In this document: piece after piece, positions 37,667-47,108 of the stretch
Layout of the letters: every line of letters starts with the position of its first letter
Position numbering within the stretch: the stretch's first letter is position 1
Assembly: GCA_003164785.1 (NCBI GenBank)
Contig: PLUE01000037.1
Location: 124,001-188,000 of the forward strand
DNA from: Gammaproteobacteria bacterium
GTDB taxonomy: Bacteria; Pseudomonadota; Gammaproteobacteria; Steroidobacterales; Steroidobacteraceae
Length of the DNA stretch: 64,000 nucleotides
Reading direction: 5' to 3'
Notes under the pieces: generated by a model
The model's database searches: none
What the model saw: the letters and a program-made list of their open reading frames with translations, nothing else
Told to the model about the DNA's origin: nothing
Program-made: the position numbers and the translations under genes

Positions 37667-38299
37667 ATGACCGTCCCAGGACCAGCCGTCGGTGCACGAG
37701 CCATTCTGGACGCGGCGACCGCGCTGTTCGCGGAGTCGGGGTTCGATGGCGCATCGGTCGCGGCGATCGCGGAGAAGGCCGGCGTGTGCAAGGCCAATGT
37801 GTTCCATCATTTTCCGTCGAAGGAAGACCTATACTTCGCGGTGCTCGAGGCGGTGACCGCGGCCCACGCGGATTACACGGAAGACCTGTACCGCGCGCCG
37901 GGAAGTTCGGCGGACAAGGTGCACAAGCTCCTGGAATTCCAAATACGCGACATGCTGGACAATCCGAGCGCCGCGCGGCTGCTGCTGCGTCAGGTGTCGG
38001 AGGTCGGCCATGCCCGTGTGCACCAGTTGTCGCAAACGATATTCCAGCGAAACTTTACGGCCGTGGTCAACATTTTCGACCAAGGTCGCCAGCGGGGCGA
38101 ATTTCACTCGTCGGTGGATCCCGGGGCGGCCGCCATGCTCCTGTGCGGCGCCACGCAATGTTTCTTCAATTGCCGTGAAGTGCTGCGCGAGTTCCGGGCC
38201 TCGACGGACTTGGAGAAACCGGAGGCCTACGTGCGGCGCGTCGCGGCGCTCATTTTGAAGGGTGTCCTGCGAGTCGGTGGGCCGCCTCCATCGGTCTAG
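37667..38299 (+). CDS. TetR/AcrR-family regulator of the RND operon
   Basis: A 210-residue regulator with an N-terminal HTH (AILDAATALFAESGFDGASVAAIAEKAGVCKANVFHHFPSKEDLYF, residues 11-56, a standard TetR pattern) and an all-helical ligand domain. Being the last gene of the pump operon, it probably represses it by binding the palindrome at 31797-31810, making a feedback loop relieved by pump substrates. Confidence 0.88.
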   Translation: MTVPGPAVGARAILDAATALFAESGFDGASVAAIAEKAGVCKANVFHHFPSKEDLYFAVLEAVTAAHADYTEDLYRAPGSSADKVHKLLEFQIRDMLDNPSAARLLLRQVSEVGHARVHQLSQTIFQRNFTAVVNIFDQGRQRGEFHSSVDPGAAAMLLCGATQCFFNCREVLREFRASTDLEKPEAYVRRVAALILKGVLRVGGPPPSV

Positions 38300-38578
38300 A
38301 TACAGGCGCGTCTGGCGCGGTAGCCCGCATCGGCCCAAGTTGTCGCCTCGAAATGGAGCATGTTCCGCGCTGGCCTGTCGGGCCGTCAGCATGTCATAAC
38401 GCCAGGGTTGCACCGCAACCCGCCGCTGCGGCACGGCATCCGGTGGCAGTTATTTGCCAAGTCGACCGGCCTTAAGCGGCTAGAATAGCAGGGTGACGCA
38501 TTGGATCAGGCCATCCGCGAAGGTTCAAGGGATGCTGCGTGACTGACGCGGCACCGGGCAAACGACAGGATAAAGATC

Positions 38579-38839
38579 ATGAGTGGCAGCGACCAGTTGA
38601 TTCAAATGGCGAACGATATCGGCAACTTCTTCCGTGCCCAGCCGAATCGTGAGGACGCGATCGCGGGCATCGCAAATCACATCAAAAGCTTTTGGACGCG
38701 CCGCATGCGCGACAAGCTGACCGCGAAATTGGCGCATGGCGAGCAGGGGCTCGACGAGCTGCCGCGCGAGGCCTTGCGACGGCTCGCCGAGAACACGGAG
38801 GCGAAGTCCAAGGAGCCGCCCGGCGGCGACGCCGGCTAG
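38579..38839 (+). CDS. Formate dehydrogenase delta-subunit-like protein (FdsD), orphan
   Basis: An 86-residue protein with LIQMANDIGNFFRAQPNRED, AIAGIANHIKSFWTRRMR and a Lys/Glu-rich tail, matching the small delta subunit of NAD-dependent molybdenum formate dehydrogenases (fdsGBACD operons). AGGA lies 8 nt before the ATG. None of the catalytic or diaphorase subunits, nor fdsC/fdhD, is adjacent. It converges on the Rieske gene with a 4-bp overlap of stop codons. The 279 bp upstream (38300-38578) hold only a 7-bp hairpin GGGTTGC/GCAACCC and a TAGAAT at 38481. Confidence 0.78.
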   Translation: MSGSDQLIQMANDIGNFFRAQPNREDAIAGIANHIKSFWTRRMRDKLTAKLAHGEQGLDELPREALRRLAENTEAKSKEPPGGDAG

Positions 38840-39894
38840 CCCGTGAACACCAGGCTCAACCCCATGTCGCGGAGCAGCCGGCGGTAGGCCACCGAGGTTC
38901 GGTCGGCGGGGATGGAGATCTCCGACCCCAGGTCGAGCGGTAGATCCTCGGGCCTCTGGCTCTCCACGAGCACGCGGTCTTCGTTGAATACGCGCGCATT
39001 GAATTCCCGCACCGATTCGACCGAATTCTCGGTATCGACGTTGCGGGCGATCGGGCAGAACAAGCGCGTGCGCCGGGCGGACACGGGGCAGACCGCATTG
39101 AGGATCCAGAGCTGCTTGTCGTCCGGGTAATCGACCACCAGGCGGGCCGCAAATGGCGGGAATACGTCGAAGGTGCGACGCCAGAGGAAGCCGGCGGGCG
39201 CGCGGTGACTTTGGTCCGGGCTGTAGTTGCTGACATTGCTGACGTAGTGGATGGTCAGACCGTTCGGACTCTTGTCCACCGCATAGTCCGGTACGACGGG
39301 GTTGGATCGATCCCCGAAGGTGCCGGTGTGCGCCCAGGCGAAGTGCGCAACGTCCAAAAAGCCTTCGAGCTGACGCCCCGACGACCCAGCAATATCCAAT
39401 GGCGCGCACACGACTCGTTGGAAGCCGGGCCGGTCCCATGCATCGAACGATGGCAGTCGCACTTCATCGCCCGCCAAGGTGGCCCAGAGCAGCCCGAAGC
39501 GCTCCACGGAGGGGAGAACCGTGAGCGACAAGCGGTCGGAAATTCGCGCATCCGGCTGGGAGGGTATGGACGTGCAGCGGCCGGTGCCGTCGAAGTGAAG
39601 TCCGTGGTAGGGGCACACGATCTGGCCTCCCTGGACCCATCCCCGGCTCAGCATCATGCCGCGATGAGGGCACAAGTCGCGGGCCACCACGACCCTGTCG
39701 CCGCTGCGAAACACCACGAGGTCGACGTCGAGCAAGCGCGCCGGCACGGGTGCATCCGCCACCTCGGCCGCGACCGCGATCGGAAACCAATGCTGCGACA
39801 GGATGGTCCAATCGCCCTCGGTAAACGTGCAATCGCGCGGCCGTGGAATCGTCGACCGCTTCGCGCCCCTGTCGTGCTCTGTCATCGTGGTCAT
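38836..39894 (-). CDS. Rieske oxygenase resembling methylxanthine N-demethylases (NdmA/NdmB-like)
   Basis: From the ATG at 39892-39894, which has GAGGAG 7 nt upstream, this is a 352-residue oxygenase. The Rieske ligands are C75-x-H77 (CPHRG) and C94-x2-H97 (CPYHG). The iron site is GFLDVAHFAWAHTGTFGD, close to the TDFSHFAFIHPGTLFD block I recall from NdmA. The C-terminal CPVSARRTRLF, FNEDRVLVESQRPEDLP and VAYRRLLRDMG also follow the NdmA pattern. Such enzymes remove N-methyl groups from methylxanthines with a separate reductase, not seen here. Beside puuD, guanine deaminase and urease, a purine-derived substrate is plausible. The frame is open upstream into a LysR gene. Confidence 0.8.
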   Translation of the reverse strand: MTTMTEHDRGAKRSTIPRPRDCTFTEGDWTILSQHWFPIAVAAEVADAPVPARLLDVDLVVFRSGDRVVVARDLCPHRGMMLSRGWVQGGQIVCPYHGLHFDGTGRCTSIPSQPDARISDRLSLTVLPSVERFGLLWATLAGDEVRLPSFDAWDRPGFQRVVCAPLDIAGSSGRQLEGFLDVAHFAWAHTGTFGDRSNPVVPDYAVDKSPNGLTIHYVSNVSNYSPDQSHRAPAGFLWRRTFDVFPPFAARLVVDYPDDKQLWILNAVCPVSARRTRLFCPIARNVDTENSVESVREFNARVFNEDRVLVESQRPEDLPLDLGSEISIPADRTSVAYRRLLRDMGLSLVFTG

Positions 39895-40557
39895 CGTGTC
39901 GCTCCTCATTGTTCGTCGCGCGTGCGTGATGATCGGATGCATCAGGGTGCGTATCGACAGTTGGGCATCGGACAGGATCAGCGGGTAGTCGGCACAGTCC
40001 GCGATCTTGATCCGCGCGCGTGTCGCGAGCGGATGATGGGGGGTCATGACCGCCCCCAACAGGAATCGGCCCATCGCGAGTTGCCGCAGTTCGGGATTGC
40101 GCGGTATCGAAAAGGCGAATCCGACGTCGACGTCGCCGTTCACGATCGCCGCGGGGACGGTGAGCGAGCCCTCGATCAGCACCTTGACCCGCACGCGGGC
40201 GTGATCGGCGAGCAGCGCACCGATGACGGTGGGCAGAAAATCCGCCGCGAGGCTCTCCACCGCGATCACCTCGACCCGTCCGCTCTTGACGCCTTTCAGC
40301 GAGTCCAATTCGGATTGCGTGCGCGCGGCGTCCCGCAGCACGATGCCGACGTGGCGGGTCAGCACCTCGCCGGCGGACGAGAGCTTCAGGCCGCCCGGCA
40401 GGCGCTCGAACAGCGGCGTGCCGAGTTCCGCCTCGAGCTTGAGTATTTGCCGGTTGACGGCGGAGGAGGCGACGCAGAGGCGTCGTGCTGCCTCGCGAAT
40501 GGAGCCGGCCTTTCGGACCGCATCGAAATAACGGATTGCCAGGGAATGTATGCGCAT
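39895..40557 (-). pseudogene. LysR-type regulator without its C-terminal part, in frame with the Rieske gene
   Basis: From the ATG at 40555-40557 the HTH domain is complete (LAIRYFDAVRKAGSIREAA; VNRQILKLEAELGTPLFERL). The effector domain begins normally (GRVEVIAVESLAADFLPTVI) and runs to LSIRTLMHPIITHARR, then changes into the Rieske leader. About 217 LysR residues remain of the usual 300. No stop codon intervenes, so translation would give a 573-residue LysR-Rieske fusion. The Rieske gene keeps its own strong ribosome site. DNA binding may survive, but ligand control and dimer geometry are doubtful. A deletion that removed the LysR 3' end explains the arrangement. Confidence 0.7.
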
Positions 40558-40651
40558 CGGGCCGAAGGGTAGCAGACGGCGCAGCAGGGCGTGCTTCGAT
40601 GAGCGGTCGAGCGGGCGGCGCACGATCCTGCCCCGCGCTGCACGAACTTGG

Positions 40652-40677
40652 AGAGCATGCCGATGCTCTTTGAGCAT
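40652..40677. promoter_or_regulatory. LysR-type box upstream of puuD
   Basis: ATGCTCTTTGAGCAT (40663-40677) is a perfect dyad of the T-N11-A type. It overlaps a second dyad, AGAGCAT-GCCG-ATGCTCT (40652-40669), so three half-sites are phased. It sits between the divergent LysR remnant and puuD, centred about 43 bp upstream of the expected puuD transcription start. Confidence 0.65.
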
Positions 40678-40700
40678 CATCGGGCGCTGCGCAAACGAGC

Positions 40701-40706
40701 TATAGT
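40701..40706 (+). promoter_or_regulatory. Probable puuD -10 box
   Basis: TATAGT stands 30 nt before the puuD ATG. The expected -35 position (around 40678-40683) has no consensus, consistent with activation from the adjacent LysR-type box. Confidence 0.5.
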
Positions 40707-40735
40707 CGCAGGCGGAAAGAAATAAGGATGTGCGG

Positions 40736-41947
40736 ATGGTGACTTACCTGCTCGACTGGGCCGGGCTGCTCGTGCGCTGGCTGCACGTGATTGCAGGCAT
40801 CGCCTGGATCGGCGCATCGTTCTATTTCGTCTGGCTCGACAATCATCTGCGGCCGGTGGCCGAGCCCGAACGAGTGGACCCGGGCGTCGGCGGCGAGCTC
40901 TGGGCGGTGCACGGCGGGGGCTTCTATCGGTCGCAGAAATACCGGGTCGCCCCGGCGATGCTGCCGGAGACGCTGCATTGGTTCTATTGGGAAGCCTATA
41001 CCACCTGGCTGTCCGGTTTCGGCCTGCTCTGCTTGCTCTACTTCATTCGGGCCGAGGCCTACCTCATCGATCCGGCGGTCGCGCCGCTGTCGAAACCGGC
41101 GGCGATCGGCATCGCCATGGGCGTGCTGATCGCCGCGTGGCTGATCTATGACGCGCTGTGCCGCTCGCCGCTCGGCCGACAGGCCAACGTGCTGGCGGGT
41201 GCGGTGGCCTTGCTGGTCGCGGTGGAGGCGTGGGGCGTCTGTCACCTGTTCAGCGGGCGCGGCGCCTTCATGATCTTCGGCAGTTCCCTGGGAACCATCA
41301 TGGTGGCGAACGTACTGTTCGTGATCATTCCCGGTCAGCGGGAGCTGGTCCATGCCAAGCGCCAGGGGCGGGAGCCCGATGCCGCGCCCGGCCTGCGTGG
41401 CAAACAGCGCTCCGTGCACAACACGTACTTCACGCTGCCGGTGGTGTTCGTGATGATCAGCAATCATTACGCCATGACCTATGGTGCGCGCAACAACTGG
41501 CTGGTGCTCATTGCAATGAGCTTCGCCGGCGCGTGCATCCGCGCGTGGTTCGTGGCGCGACACAGGCGCGCCGGGAACGAGGCGCGCATGGCGCTGCCCG
41601 CGGTGCTGGGTGTGGTGACCCTGATCGGCGTCGCGGCCGCGCTGGTGCCGTCCTTCGCGCCGAACGGGACGCCGGCTGCACGGCTCGCCGCGCCGCCGGT
41701 GGATCGAGCGCAGGCCGAGCGGATCGTCGCGCAGCGTTGCGTTCCATGCCATGCGACGAGCCCGACCCAGGCCGGCTTCAACGCGGCGCCCAACGGACTG
41801 GTGTTCGAATCGATCGATCAACTATTGGCGCATCTGCCCGAGGTGCAGCAGCAGCTCACCACGCGCACGATGCCGCTGGGAAATCTCACGCATATGACCG
41901 ACGAGGAACGCGCATCGCTGTTGATGTGGCTGGGGCACCGGCCATGA
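40736..41947 (+). CDS. puuD: Membrane-bound urate oxidase with cytochrome c domain
   Basis: A 403-residue protein. The N-terminal 300 residues form about eight membrane helices starting LVRWLHVIAGIAWIGASFYF, with HNTYFTLPVVFVMISNHYAM typical of PuuD. The C-terminal periplasmic domain has a heme c site C335-V-P-C-H339 and RTMPLGNLTHMTDEER. PuuD oxidises urate to 5-hydroxyisourate and passes electrons to the respiratory chain instead of oxygen. AGGA lies 7 nt before the ATG at 40736; a GTG at 40730 is less likely. It overlaps puuE (ATGA). Confidence 0.92.
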   Translation: MVTYLLDWAGLLVRWLHVIAGIAWIGASFYFVWLDNHLRPVAEPERVDPGVGGELWAVHGGGFYRSQKYRVAPAMLPETLHWFYWEAYTTWLSGFGLLCLLYFIRAEAYLIDPAVAPLSKPAAIGIAMGVLIAAWLIYDALCRSPLGRQANVLAGAVALLVAVEAWGVCHLFSGRGAFMIFGSSLGTIMVANVLFVIIPGQRELVHAKRQGREPDAAPGLRGKQRSVHNTYFTLPVVFVMISNHYAMTYGARNNWLVLIAMSFAGACIRAWFVARHRRAGNEARMALPAVLGVVTLIGVAAALVPSFAPNGTPAARLAAPPVDRAQAERIVAQRCVPCHATSPTQAGFNAAPNGLVFESIDQLLAHLPEVQQQLTTRTMPLGNLTHMTDEERASLLMWLGHRP

Positions 41948-42885
41948 CCACGAAGTATCCGAGGGATCTGGTGGGTTACGGGCGGCACCCGCCGCACGCG
42001 CGGTGGCCGGGCTGCGCCCGCATCGCCCTGCAGTTCGTGTTGAACTTCGAGGAGGGCGCCGAGAACTGCGTGCTCGACGGCGATGCCACCTCCGAGGTGT
42101 TCCTGTCGGAGATGGTCAACGCCCAGGCATTTCCCATGCGTCACATGAGCATGGAGTCGCTCTACGAGTACGGCTCGCGGGCGGGTCTGTGGCGCGTGTT
42201 GCGCGCGTTCGAGCGCCGCCGTCTGCCGCTGACCATCTTCGCGGTGGCGCAGGCCATGAGGCGGCATCCCGAGGCGGTCGCGGCGTTCAAGGAACTCGGG
42301 CACGAGATCGCCTGTCATGGATTGCGCTGGATCAGCTATCAGCAGATCGACGTCGCGACCGAGCGCGCCCACATGGCCGAGGCCATCGACATTCTCCGCG
42401 ATCTATACGGGTCGGCGCCGCTCGGCTGGTACACGGGCCGCGACAGTCCGAACACGCGACGCTTGGTGGTCGAGCACGGCGGACTGATCTACGACTCGGA
42501 TTCGTATGCGGACGATCTTCCCTATTGGACGGAAGTGGCCGTGGAGGAACTCGCCCCCACGCCGCATCTGGTCGTGCCGTATACGCTCGATACCAACGAT
42601 ATGCGTTTCGCCAGCGCGCAGGGCTTCAATTCCGGCACGCAGTTCTTCGATTACCTGCGGGCGGCCTTCGATACCTTGTACGCCGAAGGCGATCCGCAGG
42701 GTCTCGACGAGCCGAAGATGCTGTCCGTGGGGTTGCACTGCCGGATCGTCGGAAGGCCCGGTCGGATCGAGGCGCTGGAGCGCTTTCTCGATCATGTGCT
42801 GCAATTCGAGCACGTCTGGATCTGCCGGCGCGTGGAAATCGCCCGGCATTGGATGACGGTGCATCCGTTCGTCCGGGCTCCTTGA
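41944..42885 (+). CDS. puuE: Allantoinase PuuE (polysaccharide-deacetylase fold)
   Basis: A 313-residue protein of the metal-independent allantoinase class. It opens TTKYPRDLVGYGRHPPHARWPG and continues with IALQFVLNFEEGAE, then LGHEIACHGLRWISYQ, GWYTGRDSPNTRRL and YDSDSYADDLPYW. These match PuuE, which hydrolyses allantoin to allantoate. It is related to NodB-type polysaccharide deacetylases but lacks their full metal triad. Translationally coupled to puuD. Confidence 0.92.
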   Translation: MTTKYPRDLVGYGRHPPHARWPGCARIALQFVLNFEEGAENCVLDGDATSEVFLSEMVNAQAFPMRHMSMESLYEYGSRAGLWRVLRAFERRRLPLTIFAVAQAMRRHPEAVAAFKELGHEIACHGLRWISYQQIDVATERAHMAEAIDILRDLYGSAPLGWYTGRDSPNTRRLVVEHGGLIYDSDSYADDLPYWTEVAVEELAPTPHLVVPYTLDTNDMRFASAQGFNSGTQFFDYLRAAFDTLYAEGDPQGLDEPKMLSVGLHCRIVGRPGRIEALERFLDHVLQFEHVWICRRVEIARHWMTVHPFVRAP

Positions 42886-42920
42886 AGCATGTCGCTGGCA
42901 CAGCCGTTTCAGCCCGACCG

Positions 42921-44309
42921 ATGATGGGAGAGTCGATCTTGTCCGACCGCAATTCAACCGCCGCACGCGCGTCCGACCGTGCATTCCTCGGCACCGCATT
43001 GCACGCGCCCGCACCCGGGCGGCTCGAGGTCCTGCGCGACGTCATCGTGCTGGTCGGCCCCGACGGCGCCATCGATGCCATTCACCCCGGCGCCTCCGGC
43101 GACGGCATGGCGGCGGCCGCCCGTCATCGGACGGCGGGAACCTTGCGCACGCTGGAGCCGGATCAGTATCTGCTCCCGGGGATGGTCGATCTGCACGTTC
43201 ATGCGCCGCAATGGCCGCAACTCGGACTGGCGCTCGACGAACCGCTCGAAGTCTGGCTGCAGAAGTACACGTTTCCGCTGGAAGCTCGCTATGCCGATCT
43301 GGACTTCGCGACGGCCGTGTACGAGTCGCTCGTGGACGGACTGCTCGCCAACGGGACGACGACCGTCATGTATTACGCCAGCATTCATCTGCCGGCAACC
43401 CGGGCGCTCGCCGACATCTGCCTCAGGCGCTCGCAACGCGCATTGATCGGCCGGGTGTCGATGGATGACCCGGCGCAATGCCCTCCCTATTATCGCGACG
43501 CGTCGGCGGCGTCGGCCGAGGCGGACACCCGCGCGTTCATCGCCTATGTGCAGTCCCTGCCGGGCAATCGGGGGTTGATCTCGCCCGTCATTACGCCGCG
43601 CTTCATTCCCTCCTGCACGGACGGCTTGCTGCAGCGACTCGGATCACTGGCGCAAGAAAGCGGTTGCCACGTGCAAACCCATTGCTCGGAAAGCGATTGG
43701 CAGCATCGATACGTGCTCGAACGCTGCGGCATCAGCGATGCCGCGGCGCTCGAGAGTTTCGGGTTGCTGGGCCGTCGCACCATTCTGGCCCATGGGAATT
43801 TCGTCGGCGACGACGACGTCACGCGCCTCGTCGGCGCCGGCGCCGGCATCGCACACTGCCCGCTGTCGAATGTGTATTTCTCGGATGCGGTGTTGCCGCT
43901 GCGCCGCCTGCTGGATCGCGGCGTGCATGTCGGGCTCGGAACCGATATCGCCGGCGGCGCGAGCCCCTCCATTCTGGACAACGCACGCCAGGCGGTCATC
44001 GCCTCGCGTCTGCTGGAGTCGGGAGTCGATGCTGCGTTGGAGCGCGGGCAGCGGCGGCGCGAGGCGTCGCGCATCGATGCGCTCACGGCCTTCTGGCTCG
44101 CCACCACCTCGGGCGGGATCGCCCTGGACCTGCCGATCGGATTGTTCCGCGTGGGGTATCAATTCGATGCCATGGTCGTCGGCAATGCCGCGGGCGGCAA
44201 CCTTCGGCTCGAGGCTGGCGATTCACCGCAACAGGTCTTGCAGAAGATCGTCTACAACGCGGGGCGTTCCAACATCAGCGACGTCTGGGTGGCGGGCCGC
44301 CGTGTGTGA
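42921..44309 (+). CDS. guaD: Guanine deaminase (amidohydrolase family)
   Basis: About 462 residues from the ATG at 42921. The zinc site of guanine deaminases is visible: LPGMVDLHVHAPQWPQLG, THCSESDWQ, LAHGNFVGDDD, AHCPLSNVYFS and GLGTDIAGG. It converts guanine to xanthine and ammonia. A TTG at 42939 has a better ribosome site (GGGAG 6-8 nt upstream) and may be the true start. The gene follows puuE by 35 nt in the same direction and converges on the adenine deaminase gene (6 bp between stops). Confidence 0.9.
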   Translation: MMGESILSDRNSTAARASDRAFLGTALHAPAPGRLEVLRDVIVLVGPDGAIDAIHPGASGDGMAAAARHRTAGTLRTLEPDQYLLPGMVDLHVHAPQWPQLGLALDEPLEVWLQKYTFPLEARYADLDFATAVYESLVDGLLANGTTTVMYYASIHLPATRALADICLRRSQRALIGRVSMDDPAQCPPYYRDASAASAEADTRAFIAYVQSLPGNRGLISPVITPRFIPSCTDGLLQRLGSLAQESGCHVQTHCSESDWQHRYVLERCGISDAAALESFGLLGRRTILAHGNFVGDDDVTRLVGAGAGIAHCPLSNVYFSDAVLPLRRLLDRGVHVGLGTDIAGGASPSILDNARQAVIASRLLESGVDAALERGQRRREASRIDALTAFWLATTSGGIALDLPIGLFRVGYQFDAMVVGNAAGGNLRLEAGDSPQQVLQKIVYNAGRSNISDVWVAGRRV

Positions 44310-44315
44310 GCCGGG

Positions 44316-45347
<1,032 letters not shown>

Positions 45348-45407
45348 CTAAAATATCACGGTGAGGACGGAATCACAGATGAGGCGGACGGCGTTTTTCT
45401 CCTTGAC

Positions 45408-45584
45408 GTGAGTCATGGCCCTGCGTATGGCGAGACCTTGACGTGGCAGGCGGCATTCAAGCCGGCCGTGGATCTGCAGCTGGTCCATGTCCAGATGGAT
45501 CTCGATATGCCGAAATTCAGCAAGATGTTCGTCGATCTGATGAGCGCGTCGACCCCGCGGGTGTCGGAAGGGGCGCGACAATAG
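45408..45584 (+). CDS. Possible small ORF before ureD, unrecognised
   Basis: From a GTG at 45408 the frame encodes 58 residues with a regular hydrophobic-polar pattern (TWQAAFKPAVDLQLVHVQMD; MPKFSKMFVDLM) and stops 5 nt before ureD. The same frame is open further upstream without a good start, so it may be the 3' end of a decayed gene or a small protein co-transcribed with urease. No family recognised. Confidence 0.35.
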   Translation: MSHGPAYGETLTWQAAFKPAVDLQLVHVQMDLDMPKFSKMFVDLMSASTPRVSEGARQ

Positions 45585-45589
45585 CCGCC

Positions 45590-46462
45590 GTGACCTTTCC
45601 GCGGGAGACCGGTCGCGCGGCGTCTGGGGTTGGGGCTGGGGCGCATTGGCAGGCCAATCTGGATCTGTCGTTCGAGCGTCGCGACGGGCGCACCGTGCTG
45701 ACGGGGAACCTGCACAAGGGCCCGCTGCAAGTCCAAAAGGCGCTCTATCCGGAAGGCGGTGGCACCTGCCACATCGCCATCCTGCATCCGCCCGGCGGGA
45801 TCGCGGCCGGCGATCGACTGAGTGTCGGTGCGTCGTTGGGCGGCGGATCGCGCGCCCTGCTGACCACGCCCGGCGCGACGAAGTGGTATCGTTCGGAGGG
45901 AGAATGGGCACGTCAGGCGGTGCGTTTCGACGTGCTGGGTGATGCCGTGCTCGAATGGCTGCCGCGCGAGAATATCTTTTTCGACGAGGCCCGGATCTCG
46001 AGCACACTCGACGTGGCATTGTCGCCCGACGCCGCGTATTTTGGCTGGGACATCATGAGCTTCGGGCGGCGGGCGTCCGGCGAGTCCTGGCGCGCCGGGT
46101 GCTTCGAGCTGCGGTCCGCCATCCGTCGTGACGGGCGCTTGCTATGGTCGGAGGTTGCGAATGTCGATGCCGGCAGCGGGTTCGCGCAGTCGCCGGTGGG
46201 CCTGGCGGGGATGTCCGTCTGCGGCACCTTCGTGGTGGCCGGCTACGAGGTCGCGAACGGCCTGCTGGCGGAGTGCCGCCAGATCAAGCCGGCGCGCGCG
46301 GCGGGACGCATCGGCATCACGTGCGTGCCCGAGGTGCTGATCGCGCGCTATCTCGGTGATTCCACCGAAGAAGCGTTCGACTGGTTCAACGACTTGTGGG
46401 CGGTGCTGCGCCCCGCCCTGACGGCCAGAGCCGCATGCCCGCCGCGGGTGTGGGCCTGTTAG
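45590..46462 (+). CDS. ureD: Urease accessory protein UreD
   Basis: A 290-residue chaperone that binds apo-urease and recruits UreF and UreG. Family-typical stretches are [61 protein letters not shown] and [13 protein letters not shown]. The GTG at 45590 gives the usual N-terminal length; the frame is open further upstream through non-homologous sequence. First gene of ureDABCEFG, 22 nt before ureA. Confidence 0.92.
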   Translation: MTFPRETGRAASGVGAGAHWQANLDLSFERRDGRTVLTGNLHKGPLQVQKALYPEGGGTCHIAILHPPGGIAAGDRLSVGASLGGGSRALLTTPGATKWYRSEGEWARQAVRFDVLGDAVLEWLPRENIFFDEARISSTLDVALSPDAAYFGWDIMSFGRRASGESWRAGCFELRSAIRRDGRLLWSEVANVDAGSGFAQSPVGLAGMSVCGTFVVAGYEVANGLLAECRQIKPARAAGRIGITCVPEVLIARYLGDSTEEAFDWFNDLWAVLRPALTARAACPPRVWAC

Positions 46463-46484
46463 AGGATCCGACAATGAGATTGCG

Positions 46485-46787
46485 ATGGAATTAACGCCGA
46501 GAGAAAAAGACAAGCTGTTGATTTTCACCGCGTCCCTCGTGGCCGAGCGGCGGCGGGCGCGTGGCTTGAAACTCAACTACCCGGAGGCGATCGCCCTGAT
46601 CACGGCGAGCCTCATGGAGGGTGCGCGTGATGGTCGGACGGTGGCGGAGCTGATGAGCTACGGCAAGACCATTCTGACCCGGGACGACGTCATGGAAGGC
46701 ATCCCCGAGATGATTCCGGACATCCAGGTCGAGGCGACATTTCCGGATGGCACGAAATTGGTTACGGTTCATCAACCGATAGTCTGA
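46485..46787 (+). CDS. ureA: Urease gamma subunit
   Basis: A 100-residue structural subunit: [47 protein letters not shown] and the C-terminal [18 protein letters not shown] are all canonical UreA. It forms the (alpha-beta-gamma)3 enzyme that hydrolyses urea to ammonia and carbamate. Confidence 0.97.
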   Translation: MELTPREKDKLLIFTASLVAERRRARGLKLNYPEAIALITASLMEGARDGRTVAELMSYGKTILTRDDVMEGIPEMIPDIQVEATFPDGTKLVTVHQPIV

Positions 46788-46802
46788 AGCTGAGGCGCTC
46801 CC

Positions 46803-47108
46803 ATGATTCCTGGCGAAATGTTCATCCTGGACGGTGACATCGAACTCAATTCCGGCCGGACCGGGCTGATGCTGCGGGTGGAGAACACCGGCGATCGGCC
46901 CATTCAGGTGGGGTCGCATTATCATTTCTTCGAAACCAACGCGAGCCTGAGTTTCGACCGTGCGCTGAGCCGCGGTTTTCGCCTGGACATCGCGGCGGGC
47001 TCCGCGGTGCGCTTCGAGCCGGGCCAGTCCCGCACGGTGCGCCTGGTCGAATATGGCGGAGCACGCCAGGTCTTCGGCTTTCAGGGCAAAATCATGGGGC
47101 CCCTCTAG
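46803..47108 (+). CDS. ureB: Urease beta subunit
   Basis: A 101-residue subunit opening [19 protein letters not shown], with [21 protein letters not shown] and the C-terminal [10 protein letters not shown] typical of UreB. It follows ureA by 15 nt and its TAG directly abuts the ureC ATG. Confidence 0.97.
   Translation: MIPGEMFILDGDIELNSGRTGLMLRVENTGDRPIQVGSHYHFFETNASLSFDRALSRGFRLDIAAGSAVRFEPGQSRTVRLVEYGGARQVFGFQGKIMGPL

Noticed and set aside
38405..38421. GGGTTGC/GCAACCC hairpin after the TetR gene
   Set aside because: Perfect 7-bp stem but no T-run and over 100 nt beyond the stop; not called as a terminator.
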